Shown here: in pieces, positions 62,578-64,000 of the stretch | Position numbering within the stretch: the stretch's first letter is position 1 | How the letters are laid out: each line of letters begins with the position of its first letter | Assembly (NCBI RefSeq): GCF_046156175.1 | Contig: NZ_JAYLVL010000002.1 | Coordinates: 248,001 to 312,000, forward strand | Reading direction: 5' to 3' | Length of the DNA: 64,000 nucleotides | Source: Lacisediminihabitans sp046156175 | Lineage (GTDB): Bacteria > Actinomycetota > Actinomycetes > Actinomycetales > Microbacteriaceae | The notes under the pieces: model-generated | What the model was told of the DNA's origin: nothing | Databases searched by the model: none | What the model saw: only the letters and a program-made list of their open reading frames with translations | Translations under genes and position numbers: made by a program

Positions 62578-62617
62578 CTGAAAATCGAGAGGTCACGGGA
62601 TCGACGCCCGTCGGAGC
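62578..62617 (+). repeat. attR: 40-bp repeat of the tRNA-Phe 3' half
   Basis: Exact copy of 57828-57867, the anticodon loop to acceptor part of tRNA-Phe. The next base differs (T for C), so the displaced copy no longer makes a perfect tRNA end. It marks the right end of the element. Confidence 0.92.
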
Positions 62618-62621
62618 TACT

Positions 62622-62660
62622 GTCCCATTTCCGGGCTTCTACCGGGAGTGGGACTTTTTT
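62622..62660 (+). terminator. Displaced tRNA-Phe terminator
   Basis: GTCCCATTTCCGG and CCGGGAGTGGGAC form a 13-bp stem (two G-U pairs) with a 7-base loop and six T residues. It starts four bases after attR, where the original tRNA-Phe transcript would have ended before integration. Confidence 0.85.
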
Positions 62661-62757
62661 GTGCCGTTTCTCGATAAGAGACGGCGACGGGAGTGTCCGA
62701 ATTCGCGCGGGCTTCTCCGACTGCCGCTCGCGGTCGCTCAGCCGGGATTCCCGTCAG

Positions 62758-63579
62758 CTATGAGCTGAGTTCTGCCGCATGGTCCGGCACATACTTGTAG
62801 AGCTCGCGCGCGGGTCGCTCGTAGTCGTCGGCTGTCGGTCGATCCGGGAGTTCGATCGACTCCGGTTCGATCGCATCCCAGGGAACCTGAGCCAGGAGAT
62901 GGCTTATCGCGTTGAGCCGTGCGGACTTCTTATCGTCGCTCTCGATCGTCCACCAGGGCGCCTCCGGAATGTCGGTCACCTTGAACATCGCGTCCTTTGC
63001 TCGCGAATAGGATTCCCACTCGACGATGGACTTGAGGTCGGTCTCCGAAAGCTTCCACCGCCGCATCGGGTCGTTCAGTCGCGACTTGAATCGCTTCTGC
63101 TGCTCCTCGTCTGAGACGGAGAACCAGTACTTGACCAGGATGATGCCGTCTTCGACGAGCAAGCGTTCGAGAATGGGCACCTGCTTCAGGAAGCGCTCGT
63201 ATTCTTCATCGGTGCAGTACCCGAGCACGCGCTCGACCCCGGCCCGGTTGTACCAGGACCGATCCATCAGCACTATCTCCCCGGCCGCCGGCAACCGCTC
63301 GATATACCGCTGGAAATACCACTGGCCACGCTCGCGCTCGCTCGGGGCCGGAAGTGCCGCGACGCGCGCCGATCGAGGGTTGAGGTATTGGATCACGCGT
63401 TTGATCGAACCGCCCTTGCCCGCAGCGTCGCGACCCTCGAAGATCACCAGTAGACGCGCGCCGGACTGAACCACCCACTGTTGCATCTGCACGAGTTCGA
63501 CCTGCAGGCGTTCGAGTTCCGCTTCGTAGGCCCGCTTGGAGAGCCTGGGTCGGTCGTTGTCAGTCTTCTTGGGGGACAT
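62758..63579 (-). CDS. ppk2: Polyphosphate kinase 2 (PPK2 family)
   Basis: A 273-residue PPK2. Walker A is EGRDAAGKGGSIKR, the lid region is WYFQRYIERLPAAGEIVLMDR, and Walker B is LMDRSWYNRAGVER. KYWFSVSDEEQQKRF also fits PPK2. The enzyme moves phosphate between polyphosphate and nucleotides. ATG 63579 follows AGGAG by four bases. It lies 32 bases after a PAP2-like membrane protein gene in the same direction, so they may be co-transcribed. Confidence 0.94.
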   Translation of the reverse strand: MSPKKTDNDRPRLSKRAYEAELERLQVELVQMQQWVVQSGARLLVIFEGRDAAGKGGSIKRVIQYLNPRSARVAALPAPSERERGQWYFQRYIERLPAAGEIVLMDRSWYNRAGVERVLGYCTDEEYERFLKQVPILERLLVEDGIILVKYWFSVSDEEQQKRFKSRLNDPMRRWKLSETDLKSIVEWESYSRAKDAMFKVTDIPEAPWWTIESDDKKSARLNAISHLLAQVPWDAIEPESIELPDRPTADDYERPARELYKYVPDHAAELSS

Positions 63580-63611
63580 CGTTCTCCTGAATCTTGATGG
63601 GGTGGGGCTGG

Positions 63612-64000
63612 TCAGGTGCGATCCTTTTGCAATTGCGAGTGAGCACCATGGATCGCCTCTCCCCGAACACGAACTGTGCGTCTGGTGTCGATCGCGATCA
63701 CCGTTCCGACGATCACCATGGAGATCGATAGCGAACCAAGGGTGTCGCTGAACCAGTGGTACCCCAGGTACATACGGCTGAACATCTCGGCGAGCACACC
63801 GATCCAGGCGAGCCCGAGCCCAACGGCCACGCCCCACAATTTCGGATTCCGCGACACGATGAGGATCGTGAGGACGATCATGATGACGGTAGTGACCGGT
63901 GAGCGAAGGGAGTTGACCCACTGCTCCATCGGCCTGTCCCAGTCGGCGACACCGGTATGCGTCAGCACGGAGGTGATCACGATGGTGAAGAAGACCAGGC
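63612..64000 (-). CDS. PAP2-type phosphatase-like membrane protein, partial and internally shortened
   Basis: The frame continues beyond the window edge at 64000. The visible about 129 residues contain the end of an N-terminal helix, WDRPMEQWVNSLRSPVTT and, after one hydrophobic stretch, motif III SRMYLGYHWFSDTLG. In intact PAP2 enzymes motif I (KxxxxxxRP) and motif II (PSGH) lie between these parts. Here the space is only about 30 residues and both are missing. The protein may be catalytically dead or may have suffered a deletion. The basic C-terminal tail ends 32 bases before ppk2. Confidence 0.65.
   Translation of the reverse strand, partial: LVFFTIVITSVLTHTGVADWDRPMEQWVNSLRSPVTTVIMIVLTILIVSRNPKLWGVAVGLGLAWIGVLAEMFSRMYLGYHWFSDTLGSLSISMVIVGTVIAIDTRRTVRVRGEAIHGAHSQLQKDRT

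Larger units (their letters stand above)
57828..62617. mobile_element. Integrative element in tRNA-Phe (AICE-like, minimal)
   Basis: The element is about 4.8 kb between 40-bp repeats. It contains, all on the minus strand, a tyrosine integrase next to attL, an HTH protein, a membrane protein, an FRG-domain protein, a zinc-ribbon microprotein and an HUH replication initiator next to attR. An integrase together with a pSAM2-type Rep at a tRNA is the hallmark of actinomycete integrative elements. No FtsK/Tra-type transfer gene or separate excisionase is recognisable. The sequence of the cargo genes is visibly less GC-rich than the host genes. Confidence 0.88.

Noticed and set aside
62578..62620. 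A second tRNA-Phe gene at the right end of the element
   Set aside because: Only the 3' half of the tRNA is present and the sequence before it does not form an acceptor or D arm; it is the attR copy.

Overview
This window comes from a high-G+C Gram-positive actinobacterium, most likely a member of the Microbacteriaceae. The evidence is the GC-rich codon usage, the ftsH-folE-folP-folB-folK-DUF3180-PH-panC-lysS neighbourhood, a clpC of actinobacterial type, and an integrative element with a pSAM2-like replication initiator. The assignment to family is inferred from gene content, not from a marker phylogeny.

Left part (1-22964), accessory metabolism. A two-component system (371-2544) sits next to a secreted flavin oxidoreductase lipoprotein. 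A minus-strand operon (9729 to 4265) encodes a flavin hydroxylase, maleylacetate reductase, hydroxyquinol 1,2-dioxygenase, a two-domain VOC ring-cleaving dioxygenase and a carboxylesterase. This is a resorcinol/hydroxyquinol-type aromatic pathway preceded by an AraC-family regulator. The two dioxygenases lie in one uninterrupted frame. A second, ten-gene minus-strand operon (21981 to 11697) joins an osmoprotectant-type ABC importer to a formaldehyde-activating-enzyme (Fae) homologue, an enolase-superfamily enzyme, two aldehyde dehydrogenases, a 3-hydroxyisobutyrate-dehydrogenase-type reductase and an iron-dependent alcohol dehydrogenase. It is divergent from an IclR regulator, with a good palindrome between them. 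Its substrate cannot be read from the sequence.

Middle part (22965-57376), mostly core genome. It holds tRNA-Ser(CGA), an SGNH hydrolase, radA, a homocysteine methyltransferase, an ExeM/NucH-type secreted nuclease, an ArgA-like acetyltransferase, clpC, a duplicated DUF2975-like pair with a small HTH protein, a TetR/MFS efflux pair, a pirin, lysS, panC, a PH-domain pair, the folate genes, ftsH, hpt, tilS, ppa and three tandem M23 peptidases.

Right part (57377-64000). A tRNA-Glu/Asp/Phe cluster is followed by an integrative element of about 4.8 kb lodged in tRNA-Phe. The element is bounded by 40-bp identical repeats (57828-57867 and 62578-62617). It carries a tyrosine integrase, an HTH protein, a membrane protein, an FRG-domain protein, a zinc-ribbon microprotein and an HUH replication initiator. 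It carries no visible transfer gene. The displaced tRNA-Phe terminator lies just outside its right end. Beyond it are a PPK2 polyphosphate kinase and an internally shortened PAP2-type membrane protein that runs off the window. The FRG plus membrane-protein cargo, the Fae-containing operon and the fused dioxygenase frame are the most notable observations.
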